Counted from the first letter of the stretch, positions 52,459 to 61,835 are shown. The stretch: 64,000 bases of DNA from Paraburkholderia fungorum (GCF_003610895.1 NZ_MCAS01000036.1:1-64000), one strand, 5' to 3'. The notes: generated by a model not told the origin, from the letters alone. Made by a program: numbers and translations.

Positions 52459-54120
52459 ATGGAAAGAATCTGGTTGAAGTCCTATCCGCCGGGCGTCCCG
52501 GCAGAGATCGACGCTACGCAGTTCAGCTCTGTTGGCGACTTGCTGGAGCGGAGTTTCGTGGCGCACGCGGCCGAGCGCGCGTTCGTCTGCCTGGGGCGCG
52601 CGCTGACCTACGGCGAGCTCGATGCGAAGTCGCGTCATCTCGCGGCCTGGTTTCAATGGCTGGGTCTTGCGCGCGGTGCGCGTATCGCCGTGATGCTGCC
52701 GAACGTGTTGCAGTATCCGGTGGTCATGGCGGCCATCCTGCGGGCCGGCTACGTGGTGGTGAACGTCAATCCGCTGTACACGCCGCGTGAACTGGAACAT
52801 CAGTTGAACGACAGCGGCGCGGAAGCGATCGTGCTGCTCGACCCCTTCACGAAGACGCTCGAGGCCGTGCAGGCGCATACGTCGATCAGGCATGTCGTAC
52901 TGACATCGATCGGCGAAATGCTCGGCGCGGGGAGTCCCGCGATTGCGGACAATGTGCCGCCAACGTCATGTATCGCGCTGGACGATGCGATCGCGCGTGG
53001 CGCGCACACCGGCTTCACACCTGTCACGCTCACTCAAGGCGACGTCGCGGTGCTCCAGTACACCGGCGGCACCACCGGCGTTTCGAAGGGCGCCACCTTG
53101 CTGCACGGCAATCTGATCGCCAACGTCCTGCAATCGGAGCTGTGGCGCGAACCGGTTTATCGTGAGCGCAGCGATATCAAGCAGTACATCACAGTCGTCG
53201 CGCTGCCGCTCTATCACATCTTCGGGCTGACGATCTGCGGCTTGCTGACGATGCGTTGCGGCGGTCTGGGCATCCTGATTCCGAATCCGCGCGATCTGCC
53301 GGGGATGATCAAAGCGCTGCAGGGCTTCGCGATCAACTCGTTCCCCGGCGTGAACACGATGTATAACGCGCTGCTGAACGAACCCGATTTCAAAACGCTC
53401 GACTTCTCGAAGCTGGTGCAATCGAACGGCGGCGGCATGGCGGTGCAACAAGCCGTCGCGCAACGCTGGCAGGCGCTGACCGGCGTGCCGATCGTCGAAG
53501 GTTATGGGCTTTCGGAAACCTCGCCGTGCGCCACCACCAATCTGCCCACGGCCACCGCGTTCACCGGGACGGTCGGCTTGCCGTTGCCGTCCACGGACAT
53601 CTCGATTCGCGATGACGCCGGCCACGAAGTGCCGCTCGGCGAGCGCGGCGAAATCTGCATTCGCGGGCCGCAGGTCATGGCCGGCTACTGGAATCGTCCC
53701 GATGAAACCGCGAAGGTGATGACGCCGGATCGCTTCTTCAAATCCGGCGATATCGGTGTGATGACGGAACAGGGTTTCGTGAAAATCGTCGATCGCAAGA
53801 AAGACATGATTCTGGTGTCGGGTTTCAACGTCTATCCGAACGAGATCGAGGACGTGGTGGCGAAGCACCCGGGCGTGTTCGAGGTGGTGGCGGTTGGCGT
53901 GCCGGACGCGGAGGCGGGAGAAGTAGTGAAGCTTTACGTGGTCAAGAAAGACCCGGCGCTCACCGAAGCGGATCTTCTCGTCTTCTGCAAGGAACAGCTA
54001 ACGGGTTACAAGCGCCCCAAGATCATCGAGTTCCGCAGCGAACTGCCGAAGACCAATGTCGGCAAGATTTTGCGGCGCGTATTGCGCGACGAGCTGACCG
54101 AGATGAAGGGCGCGAGTTGA
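52459..54120 (+). CDS. Long-chain fatty-acid-CoA ligase (FadD-like)
   Basis: 553 residues of the ANL adenylating family. The P-loop reads LQYTGGTTGVSKGATLLHGN near residue 197, the A5 motif VEGYGLSETSPCAT near 350, and the A8/A10 region includes RKKDMILVSGFNVYPNEIED near 446-465 and the catalytic lysine in PKTNVGKILRRVLRDEL near 532. Length and motifs match E. coli FadD (561). It would activate fatty acids to acyl-CoA for beta-oxidation; here they could come from alcohols released by the upstream sulfatase (inference). Several FadD paralogues are usual in Burkholderia. Confidence 0.92.
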   Translation: MERIWLKSYPPGVPAEIDATQFSSVGDLLERSFVAHAAERAFVCLGRALTYGELDAKSRHLAAWFQWLGLARGARIAVMLPNVLQYPVVMAAILRAGYVVVNVNPLYTPRELEHQLNDSGAEAIVLLDPFTKTLEAVQAHTSIRHVVLTSIGEMLGAGSPAIADNVPPTSCIALDDAIARGAHTGFTPVTLTQGDVAVLQYTGGTTGVSKGATLLHGNLIANVLQSELWREPVYRERSDIKQYITVVALPLYHIFGLTICGLLTMRCGGLGILIPNPRDLPGMIKALQGFAINSFPGVNTMYNALLNEPDFKTLDFSKLVQSNGGGMAVQQAVAQRWQALTGVPIVEGYGLSETSPCATTNLPTATAFTGTVGLPLPSTDISIRDDAGHEVPLGERGEICIRGPQVMAGYWNRPDETAKVMTPDRFFKSGDIGVMTEQGFVKIVDRKKDMILVSGFNVYPNEIEDVVAKHPGVFEVVAVGVPDAEAGEVVKLYVVKKDPALTEADLLVFCKEQLTGYKRPKIIEFRSELPKTNVGKILRRVLRDELTEMKGAS

Positions 54121-54279
54121 AAACGGGCGTGGCGCGCTTTTTACCGCACCGCCTGTCACGTTTCTTGCCACGCGTTTGCTGTGCGTTCGCGCCATGCCAT
54201 GACGTTTGGCGCGCCGCTGCAGCGCGGCGTGATTCGGGGTACATTCTCGTTCTCGACATCACGCACTAGGGAGTACACG

Positions 54280-54666
54280 ATGCGCCTGCTTCACACCATG
54301 CTCCGGGTCGGCGACCTGGACCGCTCGATCGCGTTTTATACCGGGCTGCTCGGCATGAAATTGCTGCGCAGGGACGATTACCCGGAAGGCAAATTCACGC
54401 TGGCGTTTGTCGGCTATGAAGACGAACGCAACGGCACCGTCCTCGAATTGACGCACAACTGGGATACGCCGTCGTATGACCTCGGCAGCGGCTTCGGGCA
54501 CCTCGCGGTCGAAGTCGAAGACGCGTACGCGGCATGCGACAAGATCAAGGCTCAAGGCGGCAAGGTCGTGCGCGAAGCCGGCCCGATGAAACACGGCACG
54601 ACCGTGATCGCTTTCGTCGAAGATCCGGACGGCTACAAAATCGAGTTCATCCAGAAGAAAAAGTGA
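54280..54666 (+). CDS. gloA: Lactoylglutathione lyase (glyoxalase I)
   Basis: 128 residues. Converts the hemithioacetal of methylglyoxal and glutathione to S-lactoylglutathione. The metal ligands of the bacterial Ni-type enzyme are all present: His5 (MRLLHTMLRV), Glu56 (TVLELTHNW), His74 (GFGHLAVEV) and Glu122 (YKIEFIQKK). The ATG at 54280 is chosen because it places His5 correctly and has a GGGAG site. Length matches E. coli GloA (135). Stand-alone gene with the NTF2-like gene 26 bases downstream. Confidence 0.96.
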   Translation: MRLLHTMLRVGDLDRSIAFYTGLLGMKLLRRDDYPEGKFTLAFVGYEDERNGTVLELTHNWDTPSYDLGSGFGHLAVEVEDAYAACDKIKAQGGKVVREAGPMKHGTTVIAFVEDPDGYKIEFIQKKK

Positions 54667-54692
54667 CGTAAGCGGCAGGGCGAGGACAAGCA

Positions 54693-55091
54693 ATGAATAA
54701 AAGTAATCCCTATTTCGAAGAACTTGCCGAGATCCACGTCGAAATTCAGGCGTTGTTCGACGGCTCCGCCGATCACGGCGCGCTGGAGCGCATCATGGCG
54801 CGCTTCGCGCCGCAATTCACACTGGTCATGCCGTCTGGTCTCGCCCTCGACCACGCGGGTCTGCGGGCGATTTTCACGAAGCTGAACGGCGCGCGTCCCG
54901 GCTCGCAGATCACGATCCGCGATATGGAGATCGTGTCCGAGTATGCGTCGGGCGCAGTGGTGAAATATCGTGAGTACCAGCGCGACAGCGCGGGCAATGC
55001 GAACGTGCGGCGCTCAACAGCGGTGCTGGAACTCGACGCGCATGGCAAGGTGATGTGGCGTCACCTGCAGGAAACTTTCTGCACGGAGTAA
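54693..55091 (+). CDS. NTF2-like/DUF4440-like small protein
   Basis: 132 residues of no clear family assignment. The pattern (IHVEIQALFDGSADHGALER near residue 14, then FAPQFTLVMPSGLALDHAGL near 38, then beta strands ending HLQETFCTE) resembles the NTF2-like alpha+beta barrel used by SnoaL and DUF4440 proteins. Active-site residues are not identifiable. It lies 26 bases after gloA and may be co-transcribed. Function unknown. Confidence 0.7.
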   Translation: MNKSNPYFEELAEIHVEIQALFDGSADHGALERIMARFAPQFTLVMPSGLALDHAGLRAIFTKLNGARPGSQITIRDMEIVSEYASGAVVKYREYQRDSAGNANVRRSTAVLELDAHGKVMWRHLQETFCTE

Positions 55092-55106
55092 GTGGCGGGT
55101 TTCAGA

Positions 55107-55137
55107 AGGCCGGCGCTTCGGGTTGAGGCGCCGGCCT
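55107..55137. terminator. GC-rich hairpin between convergent NTF2-like and metallopeptidase genes
   Basis: AGGCCGGCGC (55107-55116) pairs perfectly with GCGCCGGCCT (55128-55137) around an 11-base loop. No T-run follows. The rest of the 140-base gap holds only GAAG-rich repeats of no clear structure. Confidence 0.55.
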
Positions 55138-55231
55138 GGTGACTGCAAGACTTGACGGCTTCAAGGCCTGATGGTCGAGTCGAAGAGGCTGAAGACCGAA
55201 GCCTCGTAGAGTCGCAGAAGACCCGAAGGCG

Positions 55232-56122
55232 CTAAAGCGTCGGCAGCAATTCCGGCGGATGCGACTTCAGCGTCTGCCGCGCTTCGCGGAATTCCGGAAA
55301 AATCGACTCGACCGTCTGCCAGAAGCGCGGACTGTGATTCATCTCACGCAGATGCGCAAGTTCGTGCGCAACGACGTAATCGATGATCGACAGCGGGAAG
55401 TGAATCAGCCGCCAGTTCAGGCGGATTTTGCCGTCGCTCGAACAGCTGCCCCAACGCGTGGCCGCGGAAGAGAGCGCGTACGCGCGATAGTTCACGCCCA
55501 GCTTCTCCGCATAGATCGCGAGGCGCTCGCCGAACAGACGTTTTGCTTCGCCTTGCAGCCAGCCTTGCACGCGATCCTTGATCTGCTGCGGGTCTGCCTG
55601 CAGCGGCAGCGGCACCTGCAATTCGCCTTCATCCGCATTGAACGCAAGCGTGCCTTGCGGCGAACCGAGCCTCACACGCACCGGGTGGCCGAGGTACGGC
55701 ACTTGCGCGCCATCTTTCCAGTCGACCTTGGGCAGCGCGCGCTGTTCGACACGCGTTTGCCATTCGATCAACTTCGTGAAAATCCAGCGCTGCTTTTCGG
55801 TGATCGCGGTCTCGATATCGGCGAGCGTGACCCAACGTGGTGCGGTAATCATCAGCCCGGTGCTGTCGATCGCAAAGCCGATCGAGCGGCGTGCCGAGCG
55901 CTTGAGCACATAGTGCAGCGTGCGTGAGCCGATGGTGAGGCTGCGCAGCTTGGTGCCATCCGGCGCGAGCGGCACGGCCGGCTGCTGCCCGCTCTGCGAG
56001 CCGGCCAGGGGAGCGGACGGTGTTGGGGACGACGAGGTCGACCCCGGCTCGGCGAAGAGCGGGAGATCGAGCTGCCGGTTATCGAGCGCCGCAGCGGGCT
56101 GCGACGTAGGAGACTTCTGCAT
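55232..56122 (-). CDS. YgjP-like zinc metallopeptidase (DUF45/M48-related)
   Basis: 296 residues. The N-terminal about 75 residues are Pro/Ser/Ala-rich and probably disordered. The rest matches YgjP: TIGSRTLHYVLKRSARRSIG near residue 66, TRWGSCSSDGKIRLNWRLIH near 222, and the zinc site VVAHELAHLREMNHSPRFW near 250 (HExxH plus a third His). Peptidase activity of this family is largely inferred from the motif. It is the last of five minus-strand genes starting at glyQ, 44 bases after plsC. Confidence 0.88.
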   Translation of the reverse strand: MQKSPTSQPAAALDNRQLDLPLFAEPGSTSSSPTPSAPLAGSQSGQQPAVPLAPDGTKLRSLTIGSRTLHYVLKRSARRSIGFAIDSTGLMITAPRWVTLADIETAITEKQRWIFTKLIEWQTRVEQRALPKVDWKDGAQVPYLGHPVRVRLGSPQGTLAFNADEGELQVPLPLQADPQQIKDRVQGWLQGEAKRLFGERLAIYAEKLGVNYRAYALSSAATRWGSCSSDGKIRLNWRLIHFPLSIIDYVVAHELAHLREMNHSPRFWQTVESIFPEFREARQTLKSHPPELLPTL

Positions 56123-56166
56123 CGGATTCGGCTTCGCGCAAATGCGCCTTCGAGGGCGCGGGCGCG

Positions 56167-56925
56167 TCAGATTGGTGCGGCGGCGGAGGTGCTATCCGCC
56201 GCGCGGTACGCAGTAGGATCGATGCGACGCATTTCAGCTTCGATCCACTGTTCGACGCGCGTGTTCACTTCATCGGGCGTGAGCCCCGTCGTCTCGATCG
56301 GCTTGCCGATCGACACTGTGACTATACCCGCATATTTGAGAAACGAGTTGCGCGGCCACACGCGCCCGGCGTTGTGCGCGATCGGCACGACCGGCGCGCC
56401 GGTGGCAATCGCGAAACGCGCGCCGCCGGTTTTGTACTTGCCTTGCTTGCCGGTCGGCGTGCGCGTGCCTTCCGGAAACATGATCACCCAGGCGCCTTCC
56501 GCCATGCGCTGCTTGCCTTGCTTGATGACCGATTCGAACGCGTACTTGCCTTCCTTGCGGTCAATGTGAACCATCTTCAGCATGCCCAGCGCCCAGCCGA
56601 AAAACGGCACATACAGCAGTTCGCGCTTGAACACGTAGCACAGCGGCCGCGGCATCAGCGCCGGGAAAGCCAGTGTTTCCCATGCCGATTGATGCTTGGA
56701 CAGCAGCACGGCCGGACCGTCGGGCAGATTCTCGAAACCCTCGATCCTGTAGCGGATGCCATTCAGCCAGCGTACCGTGTGCAGCGTGGCCTTGCACCAG
56801 CCGGCCGCCATCCAGTAGCGGTTGTCGGCGCGCATGAACGGAAACGCGATGAAGCACGCGGTTGCGTACGGCACCGTGAAGAGCACGAAGTAGATCAGCA
56901 GCAGCAGGGAACGAATGAAGCGCAT
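56167..56925 (-). CDS. plsC: 1-acyl-sn-glycerol-3-phosphate acyltransferase PlsC
   Basis: 252 residues. Transfers an acyl chain to the 2-position of lysophosphatidate, giving phosphatidate for phospholipid synthesis. One N-terminal membrane helix (SLLLLIYFVLFTVPYATACF near residue 5). The acyltransferase motif is KHQSAWETL near 75, His-X4-Glu rather than the commoner His-X4-Asp, and the glycerol-phosphate motif is FPEGTRTPTG near 148. Some beta-proteobacterial members have the same Glu variant. Operon gene with gmhB and glyS. Confidence 0.92.
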   Translation of the reverse strand: MRFIRSLLLLIYFVLFTVPYATACFIAFPFMRADNRYWMAAGWCKATLHTVRWLNGIRYRIEGFENLPDGPAVLLSKHQSAWETLAFPALMPRPLCYVFKRELLYVPFFGWALGMLKMVHIDRKEGKYAFESVIKQGKQRMAEGAWVIMFPEGTRTPTGKQGKYKTGGARFAIATGAPVVPIAHNAGRVWPRNSFLKYAGIVTVSIGKPIETTGLTPDEVNTRVEQWIEAEMRRIDPTAYRAADSTSAAAPI

Positions 56926-56965
56926 CGGCGTGGTCTGTGAGGGTTGGTGACGCGCGTGGCGCGTG

Positions 56966-57520
56966 TCACTCTTGAGCGTCGGAAAGGAAGTCGAGTGCGA
57001 ACGCGCGCAGGTCGTCGTGCACCCGCGTACCTTCGGGCAGGCCGCCGGCCTGGAGCGTTTTGCGGCCCTTGCCGGTCAGCACCAGATGAGTCGGATGTCC
57101 GAGCGACGCACCCGCTTGCAGGTCGCGCATCGCGTCGCCGACCACCGGCGTATGCGCCGGATCGACTTCGAAACGCTCGGCGATCATCTTCAGCATGCCG
57201 GGCTTCGGCTTGCGGCATTCGCAGTGATCTTGCGCCGTATGCGGGCAGAAGAACACCGCGTCGATGCGCCCGCCGACTGCTGCCGCCATGCGATGCATTT
57301 TCAGATGCATCGCGTTGAGCGCGTTCATGTCGAAGAGACCGCGGCCAATGCCAGACTGGTTGGTCGCAACCGCGATGCGATAACCGGCCTGGTTCAGCCG
57401 CGCGATCGCTTCGAGCGAACCGGGCAGGGCGACCCATTCGTCCGGCGACTTGATGAATGCGTCGGAATCGACGTTGATCACGCCGTCGCGGTCGAGGATC
57501 ACCACTTTTTTGGTCGGCAT
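56966..57520 (-). CDS. gmhB: D-glycero-beta-D-manno-heptose-1,7-bisphosphate 7-phosphatase GmhB
   Basis: 184-residue HAD-superfamily phosphatase in the ADP-heptose pathway for LPS inner core. Seen: the nucleophile motif VVILDRDGVINVDS near residue 6-19, VATNQSGIGRGLF near 51, zinc-ligand residues FFCPHTAQDHCECRKPKPGM near 91-110, and VVGDAMRDLQAGASLG near 125. Full length for the family. It starts 10 bases after the glyS stop. Confidence 0.94.
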   Translation of the reverse strand: MPTKKVVILDRDGVINVDSDAFIKSPDEWVALPGSLEAIARLNQAGYRIAVATNQSGIGRGLFDMNALNAMHLKMHRMAAAVGGRIDAVFFCPHTAQDHCECRKPKPGMLKMIAERFEVDPAHTPVVGDAMRDLQAGASLGHPTHLVLTGKGRKTLQAGGLPEGTRVHDDLRAFALDFLSDAQE

Positions 57521-57530
57521 GGCGGCGGGC

Positions 57531-59630
57531 TCAGGCGGCGAGTCGGGAAATGTCAGCGACGCAATTCATCTGCTGATGCAGCGCGCCGAGCAAAGCCAGA
57601 CGGTTGGCCCGCAACGCCGGATCTTCGGCGTTGACCATCACGTCGTTGAAGAACGTGTCGACCGGTTCGCGCAACGCGGCGAGCGCGGTCAGCGCGCCCG
57701 TGTAGTCGCGCACGGCGAGTTGCGATTGCACGCGCGGCGCGACCTGCTCAAGCTGCGCATGCAAGGCTTTTTCCGCCGCTTCGGTCAGCAGCGTGACCTG
57801 TACGCCGCCGGTCGTGCCGCTTTCCGACTTCTTCAGGATGTTCGAAATCCGCTTGTTGGCCGCCGCGAGCGATGCCGCTTCCGGCAACGCCGCGAATTCG
57901 CGCACCGCATCCAGGCGCGCCACGATGTCGTCGAGGCGCGTTGGGTTCAGTGCGAGCACCGCGTCGATTTCGCCCGGCGCGTAGCCGCGCTCGCGCAGCA
58001 AACCGCGCAGACGGTCCATGCTGAATTCGTAAATCGCCTGCGTCGAATCGGCGACGCCCGGCACGGCGGCAAATTGCGCGTAAGCGGTGTGCAGCAGTTC
58101 GATCAGATCGACCGGCAATTGCTTCTCGACCAGAATCCGCAGCACGCCCAGCGCATGACGGCGCAGCGCGAACGGGTCTTTCTCGCCGGTCGGTTGCAGG
58201 CCGATGCCCCAGATGCCGACCAGCGTTTCGAGCTTGTCGGCGAGCGCGACGACGGTGCCGGTTGCCGTGGCCGGCAACGCATCGCCGGAGAAGCGCGGCT
58301 GATAGTGTTCCGAGCACGCCAGCGCGACTTCTTCCGGCTCGCCGTCGTGGCGCGCATAGTACGTGCCCATCGTGCCTTGCAGCTCGGGGAATTCGCCGAC
58401 CATGTCGGTGATCAGGTCGGCCTTGGAGAGGCGTGCGGCCCGCTTCGCGAGCGCGGCATCCGCGCCGATCAGCCCGGCAATCGCGCCGGCCAGCGCTTCG
58501 ACGCGCTCGACGCGTTGCAGCGCCGAACCCAGCTTGTTGTGATACACGACGTTGGCGAGCAGCGGCACGCGCTCGGCGAGCGGCTTCTTCTTGTCCTGCT
58601 CGAAGAAGAACTTCGCATCGGCCAGACGCGGACGCACCACGCGCTCGTTGCCTTCGACGATATCGCCCGGTGTTTTCGTCTCGATGTTCGACACGATCAG
58701 GAAGCGCGAGCGCAGCTTGCCGTTCGCATCCGTCAACGCGAAGTACTTCTGGTTCGTCTGCATGGTCAGGATCAGGCATTCCTGCGGTACCTGCAGGAAT
58801 TCGTCCTCGAAACGGCAGGCGTAGACCACCGGCCATTCGACCAGCGAGTTCACTTCATCGAGCAGCGATTCGGGCATCACGACCTGATCGCCGTCGGCTT
58901 GTGCGAGCAGATGCGTGCGGATGGTTTCCTTGCGGTCGGCGAAATTCGCCACCACACGGCCCTTGTGCATCAGCGTCTCGGCATACGCATCCGCGTGCTG
59001 GATCTGCACGAGGCCCTCGGACAGGAAACGGTGGCCGAGCGTGGTGTCGTCGGCATCGACGCCCAGTGCCGTGACCGGCACGACTTCGTCGCCATGCAAG
59101 GTGGTCAGGCGATGCGCCGGACGCACGAACTGCACACTGGTGCCGTCCGGGCGCTGATAGGTCATCGGCTTCGGGATCGGCAGCTTGCCGAGCGTTTCGT
59201 CGAGCGCGGTCTGCAGGCCTTCGGCGAGCGTGGCGCCCGGCGCGGCGTAGCGCAGGAAGAAGGCTTCGGCCTTGCCGTCCTGCGCGCGCTCCAGGTCGTT
59301 CACCGAAAAATCGGGGAAGCCGAGCGCGGCCAGTTTCTTGGCGAGCGGCGCGGTGGGTTGGCCGTCTTTATCGAGCGCGACCGACACCGGCAGCACTTTT
59401 TCGCGCACATGTTTTTCCGGCGCGACCGAACGCACGTTCCTGATGGTGACGGCGAGGCGGCGCGGCGTGGCGTAACGTTCGAACGACCGTTCGCCTTCGA
59501 CCAGGTCGCGCGCCGCGAGGCGCTGCGCAATGCCTTCGGCGAACGCGTCGCCGAGGCGCGCGAGCGCTTTCGGCGGCAGTTCTTCGGTCAGAAGCTCGAC
59601 GAGCAGGGTAGCTTGATGGGGTTGAGTCAT
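57531..59630 (-). CDS. glyS: Glycine-tRNA ligase beta subunit
   Basis: 699 residues, full length for the bacterial alpha2-beta2 type. The N-terminus LLVELLTEELPPKALARLGD is diagnostic; further conserved parts are LRFVRPAHR-like SVQFVRPAHRLTTLHGDE near residue 168 and KADLITDMVGEFPELQGTMG near 400. The C-terminal DALR-like anticodon region ends with LLGALHQQMNCVADISRLAA. It follows glyQ by 15 bases and needs it for catalysis. Confidence 0.97.
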   Translation of the reverse strand: MTQPHQATLLVELLTEELPPKALARLGDAFAEGIAQRLAARDLVEGERSFERYATPRRLAVTIRNVRSVAPEKHVREKVLPVSVALDKDGQPTAPLAKKLAALGFPDFSVNDLERAQDGKAEAFFLRYAAPGATLAEGLQTALDETLGKLPIPKPMTYQRPDGTSVQFVRPAHRLTTLHGDEVVPVTALGVDADDTTLGHRFLSEGLVQIQHADAYAETLMHKGRVVANFADRKETIRTHLLAQADGDQVVMPESLLDEVNSLVEWPVVYACRFEDEFLQVPQECLILTMQTNQKYFALTDANGKLRSRFLIVSNIETKTPGDIVEGNERVVRPRLADAKFFFEQDKKKPLAERVPLLANVVYHNKLGSALQRVERVEALAGAIAGLIGADAALAKRAARLSKADLITDMVGEFPELQGTMGTYYARHDGEPEEVALACSEHYQPRFSGDALPATATGTVVALADKLETLVGIWGIGLQPTGEKDPFALRRHALGVLRILVEKQLPVDLIELLHTAYAQFAAVPGVADSTQAIYEFSMDRLRGLLRERGYAPGEIDAVLALNPTRLDDIVARLDAVREFAALPEAASLAAANKRISNILKKSESGTTGGVQVTLLTEAAEKALHAQLEQVAPRVQSQLAVRDYTGALTALAALREPVDTFFNDVMVNAEDPALRANRLALLGALHQQMNCVADISRLAA

Positions 59631-59645
59631 TTCTTGATGGTCTCG

Positions 59646-60653
59646 TCAGTCCGGATCGATCTTGCGTTCGATTTTCAGCGGCGGTGCCCACGCGGGCTTC
59701 GCGGCATCCTGTTCGTCGGTGGTCAGACCGGGCACGCCGTGCACCGGATTGCCGAGCATCGGGAAACCGAGTTTTTCGCGCGATTCGTAGTATGCCTGGG
59801 CGACCAGACGCGACAGCGCGCGAATCCGGCCGATATACGCCGCGCGTTCCGTGACGGAGATCGCGCCACGGGCGTCCAGCAGGTTGAACGTGTGGCCGGC
59901 CTTCAACACCAGTTCATAAGCGGGCAGTGCGATCTGTGCGTCGATCATGCGCTTGGCTTCTGCTTCGTAGCTGTTGAAGAAGGTGAACAGCAGATCGACG
60001 TTCGCATGCTCGAAGTTGTAGGTCGACTGTTCGACTTCGTTCTGGTGGTACACGTCGCCATAAGTCAGGCGGCGAAGTTCCGGGCCGTTCGGGCCTTGCT
60101 CTTCCCACTCGGTCCAGACCAGGTCGTAAACGTTTTCGACCTTCTGCAGGTACATCGCGAGACGTTCGAGGCCATAGGTGATTTCGCCGAGCACCGGCTT
60201 GCAATCCAGGCCGCCGACCTGCTGGAAGTAGGTGAACTGGGTCACTTCCATGCCGTTCAGCCACACTTCCCATCCAAGGCCCCACGCGCCGAGCGTGGGG
60301 TTTTCCCAGTCGTCCTCGACGAAGCGCACGTCGTTCTGCTTCAGGTCGAAGCCGAGGGCTTCCAATGAACCGAGATACAGGTCGAGGATGTTTTCCGGCG
60401 CCGGCTTGAGCACCACCTGGTACTGGTAGTAATGCTGCAGGCGGTTCGGGTTCTCGCCGTAGCGGCCGTCTTTCGGGCGGCGCGACGGCTGCACATAGGC
60501 GGCTCGCCACGGTTCCGGGCCGATTGCGCGCAGGAAAGTATGGACGTGGGACGTGCCCGCGCCGACTTCCATGTCGATCGGCTGGAGCAACGCGCAACCC
60601 TGCTTGTCCCAGTAGGACTGCAGTGTCAGGATGATTTGCTGAAACGTGAGCAT
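59646..60653 (-). CDS. glyQ: Glycine-tRNA ligase alpha subunit
   Basis: 335 residues from the ATG at 60653, which has an AAGG site (a start 18 bases earlier at 60671 lacks one). Carries the class II catalytic core: FQQIILTLQSYWDKQGCALL near residue 4, MEVGAGTSHVHTFLRAIGPE near 27, YVQPSRRPKDGRYGENPNRL near 49, and FTYFQQVGGLDCKPVLGEITYG-type region near 150. First gene of the glyQ-glyS-gmhB-plsC-metallopeptidase operon. A TTAAAAT in the 190-base upstream gap may be its -10 box. Confidence 0.97.
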   Translation of the reverse strand: MLTFQQIILTLQSYWDKQGCALLQPIDMEVGAGTSHVHTFLRAIGPEPWRAAYVQPSRRPKDGRYGENPNRLQHYYQYQVVLKPAPENILDLYLGSLEALGFDLKQNDVRFVEDDWENPTLGAWGLGWEVWLNGMEVTQFTYFQQVGGLDCKPVLGEITYGLERLAMYLQKVENVYDLVWTEWEEQGPNGPELRRLTYGDVYHQNEVEQSTYNFEHANVDLLFTFFNSYEAEAKRMIDAQIALPAYELVLKAGHTFNLLDARGAISVTERAAYIGRIRALSRLVAQAYYESREKLGFPMLGNPVHGVPGLTTDEQDAAKPAWAPPLKIERKIDPD

Positions 60654-60801
60654 GAAGTGCCTTTCGGGCATGGGGCCGCGCCGTAAGCGCCGAAGCGCGC
60701 CGGGTGGCCGTGGAGCGAAGTGCTAAACCGTAGATTTTAACGGAAAGGGAGGGGGGTGTCCGTTTTGCGGGGTCGGAGGGGAACCGGCGTGTTCTCCAAA
60801 C

Positions 60802-60825
60802 AAAAAAAGGCCGCGTCAGGCGGCC
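60802..60825 (-). terminator. Rho-independent terminator after the FkbM gene
   Basis: On the minus strand GGCCGC-CTGAC-GCGGCC is followed by seven T residues (plus-strand A-run at 60802-60808). It lies about 37 bases beyond the FkbM methyltransferase stop and isolates that gene from glyQ. Confidence 0.88.
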
Positions 60826-60861
60826 GATTGTCGTTCGTCTTCGCGCAAGGTGTTGCGTGGG

Positions 60862-61719
60862 CTAGGTGAGCACGCCCATCAACGCATGCGCGGCAGAATC
60901 CGAATCCGTCACCTCCACAAATCCCGCCATCTCCATCTCCAGTTCACGCGGCAGCGCGAGCATATTGGACGACACCAGGCGGCCGTAAATGTTCTCCGCG
61001 CGCCCAAATACATTGCCCGGATTGAATAAAGGCGGCAAATGCCACCACATCCGGTACTCCTTCGACCACAACCACTCGATCAACGCCTGCGACTGATCGA
61101 GCCGGTCGTTCTCGACATAAATCACCGGCCGCGAGCGGGCGATGGTGTCCGTCGCGCCCAACAGCGCGTTCAACTCAAACCCTTCCACATCGAGCTTCAG
61201 CAAACCAACCGTATGCGAGCGCAAGACATCGTCCAGCCGGACGCACGGAACCGGAATCGTATTCGCCGCAGCCTCGGTCTGCATCGACACCGAGCCAAAG
61301 TTGCCCGGTGCATCGTAGTCGGGCCGTTCAAAATGCAATGTGCTCGCACTCGCCCCGCATGCGTACGGCCACGCCAGCACGTTACGCACACCATTGGCCG
61401 CCAGATTCGCGCAGAGGTTCTGAAAGATCACCGGCTGCGGCTCGAATGCAACCAGCACCTGGCGGCGTGCTTCGGCCTCGCGTGCCAGCATGATCGTATG
61501 CACGCCGATATTCGCGCCGACCTCGACAACGATCCCCGGCTGCACCAGTAACTGCCGCAACACAGCAGATTCAAGCTCGCAGCATTCACCGTACTCGATG
61601 AGTGCCCGGCCCAGATAGAAGTCGTTGGGATTGGCAAGCATCCAGCCGTGGCGGGTCTGGACGAGTTGCGTATGAGCGCCAAGCGTAAGCGGAGCAGGAG
61701 GGGATGTGAGCATGGACAT
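60862..61719 (-). CDS. FkbM-family SAM-dependent methyltransferase
   Basis: 285 residues. SAM motif VVEVGANIGVHTIMLAREAE near residue 60, then QNLCANLAANGVRNVL near 95, and the family's LLKLDVEGFELNALLGATD near 172. FkbM relatives O-methylate sugars or small molecules and are frequent in LPS, capsule or glycan clusters; none of those genes is nearby, so the acceptor is unknown. The gene stands alone, with its own terminator downstream and an AT-rich upstream region (61740-61830) that holds TATATA-like sequences, and may have entered the locus separately. An alternative ATG at 61713 removes two residues. Confidence 0.87.
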   Translation of the reverse strand: MSMLTSPPAPLTLGAHTQLVQTRHGWMLANPNDFYLGRALIEYGECCELESAVLRQLLVQPGIVVEVGANIGVHTIMLAREAEARRQVLVAFEPQPVIFQNLCANLAANGVRNVLAWPYACGASASTLHFERPDYDAPGNFGSVSMQTEAAANTIPVPCVRLDDVLRSHTVGLLKLDVEGFELNALLGATDTIARSRPVIYVENDRLDQSQALIEWLWSKEYRMWWHLPPLFNPGNVFGRAENIYGRLVSSNMLALPRELEMEMAGFVEVTDSDSAAHALMGVLT

Positions 61720-61835
61720 TAAGCGGGTGCAGAAAATCCCGCCAATGTACGGCCCGGTGCAGCGCTTGTATATAAGACGGCTTCCTAAGGATTCTTATTT
61801 TTCTGCAAGAAATCGTCGTCAAAATTTAAGACTCA

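Noticed and set aside
54190..54235. GC-rich dyad upstream of gloA (CGCCGCTGCAGCGCGGCG)
   Set aside because: Pairing needs a bulge and no T-run or promoter is associated; likely a by-product of GC-rich sequence.
57450..60368. 972-codon plus-strand open frame opposite glyS and glyQ
   Set aside because: It overlaps two unmistakable synthetase subunit genes on the other strand and has only shadow composition.
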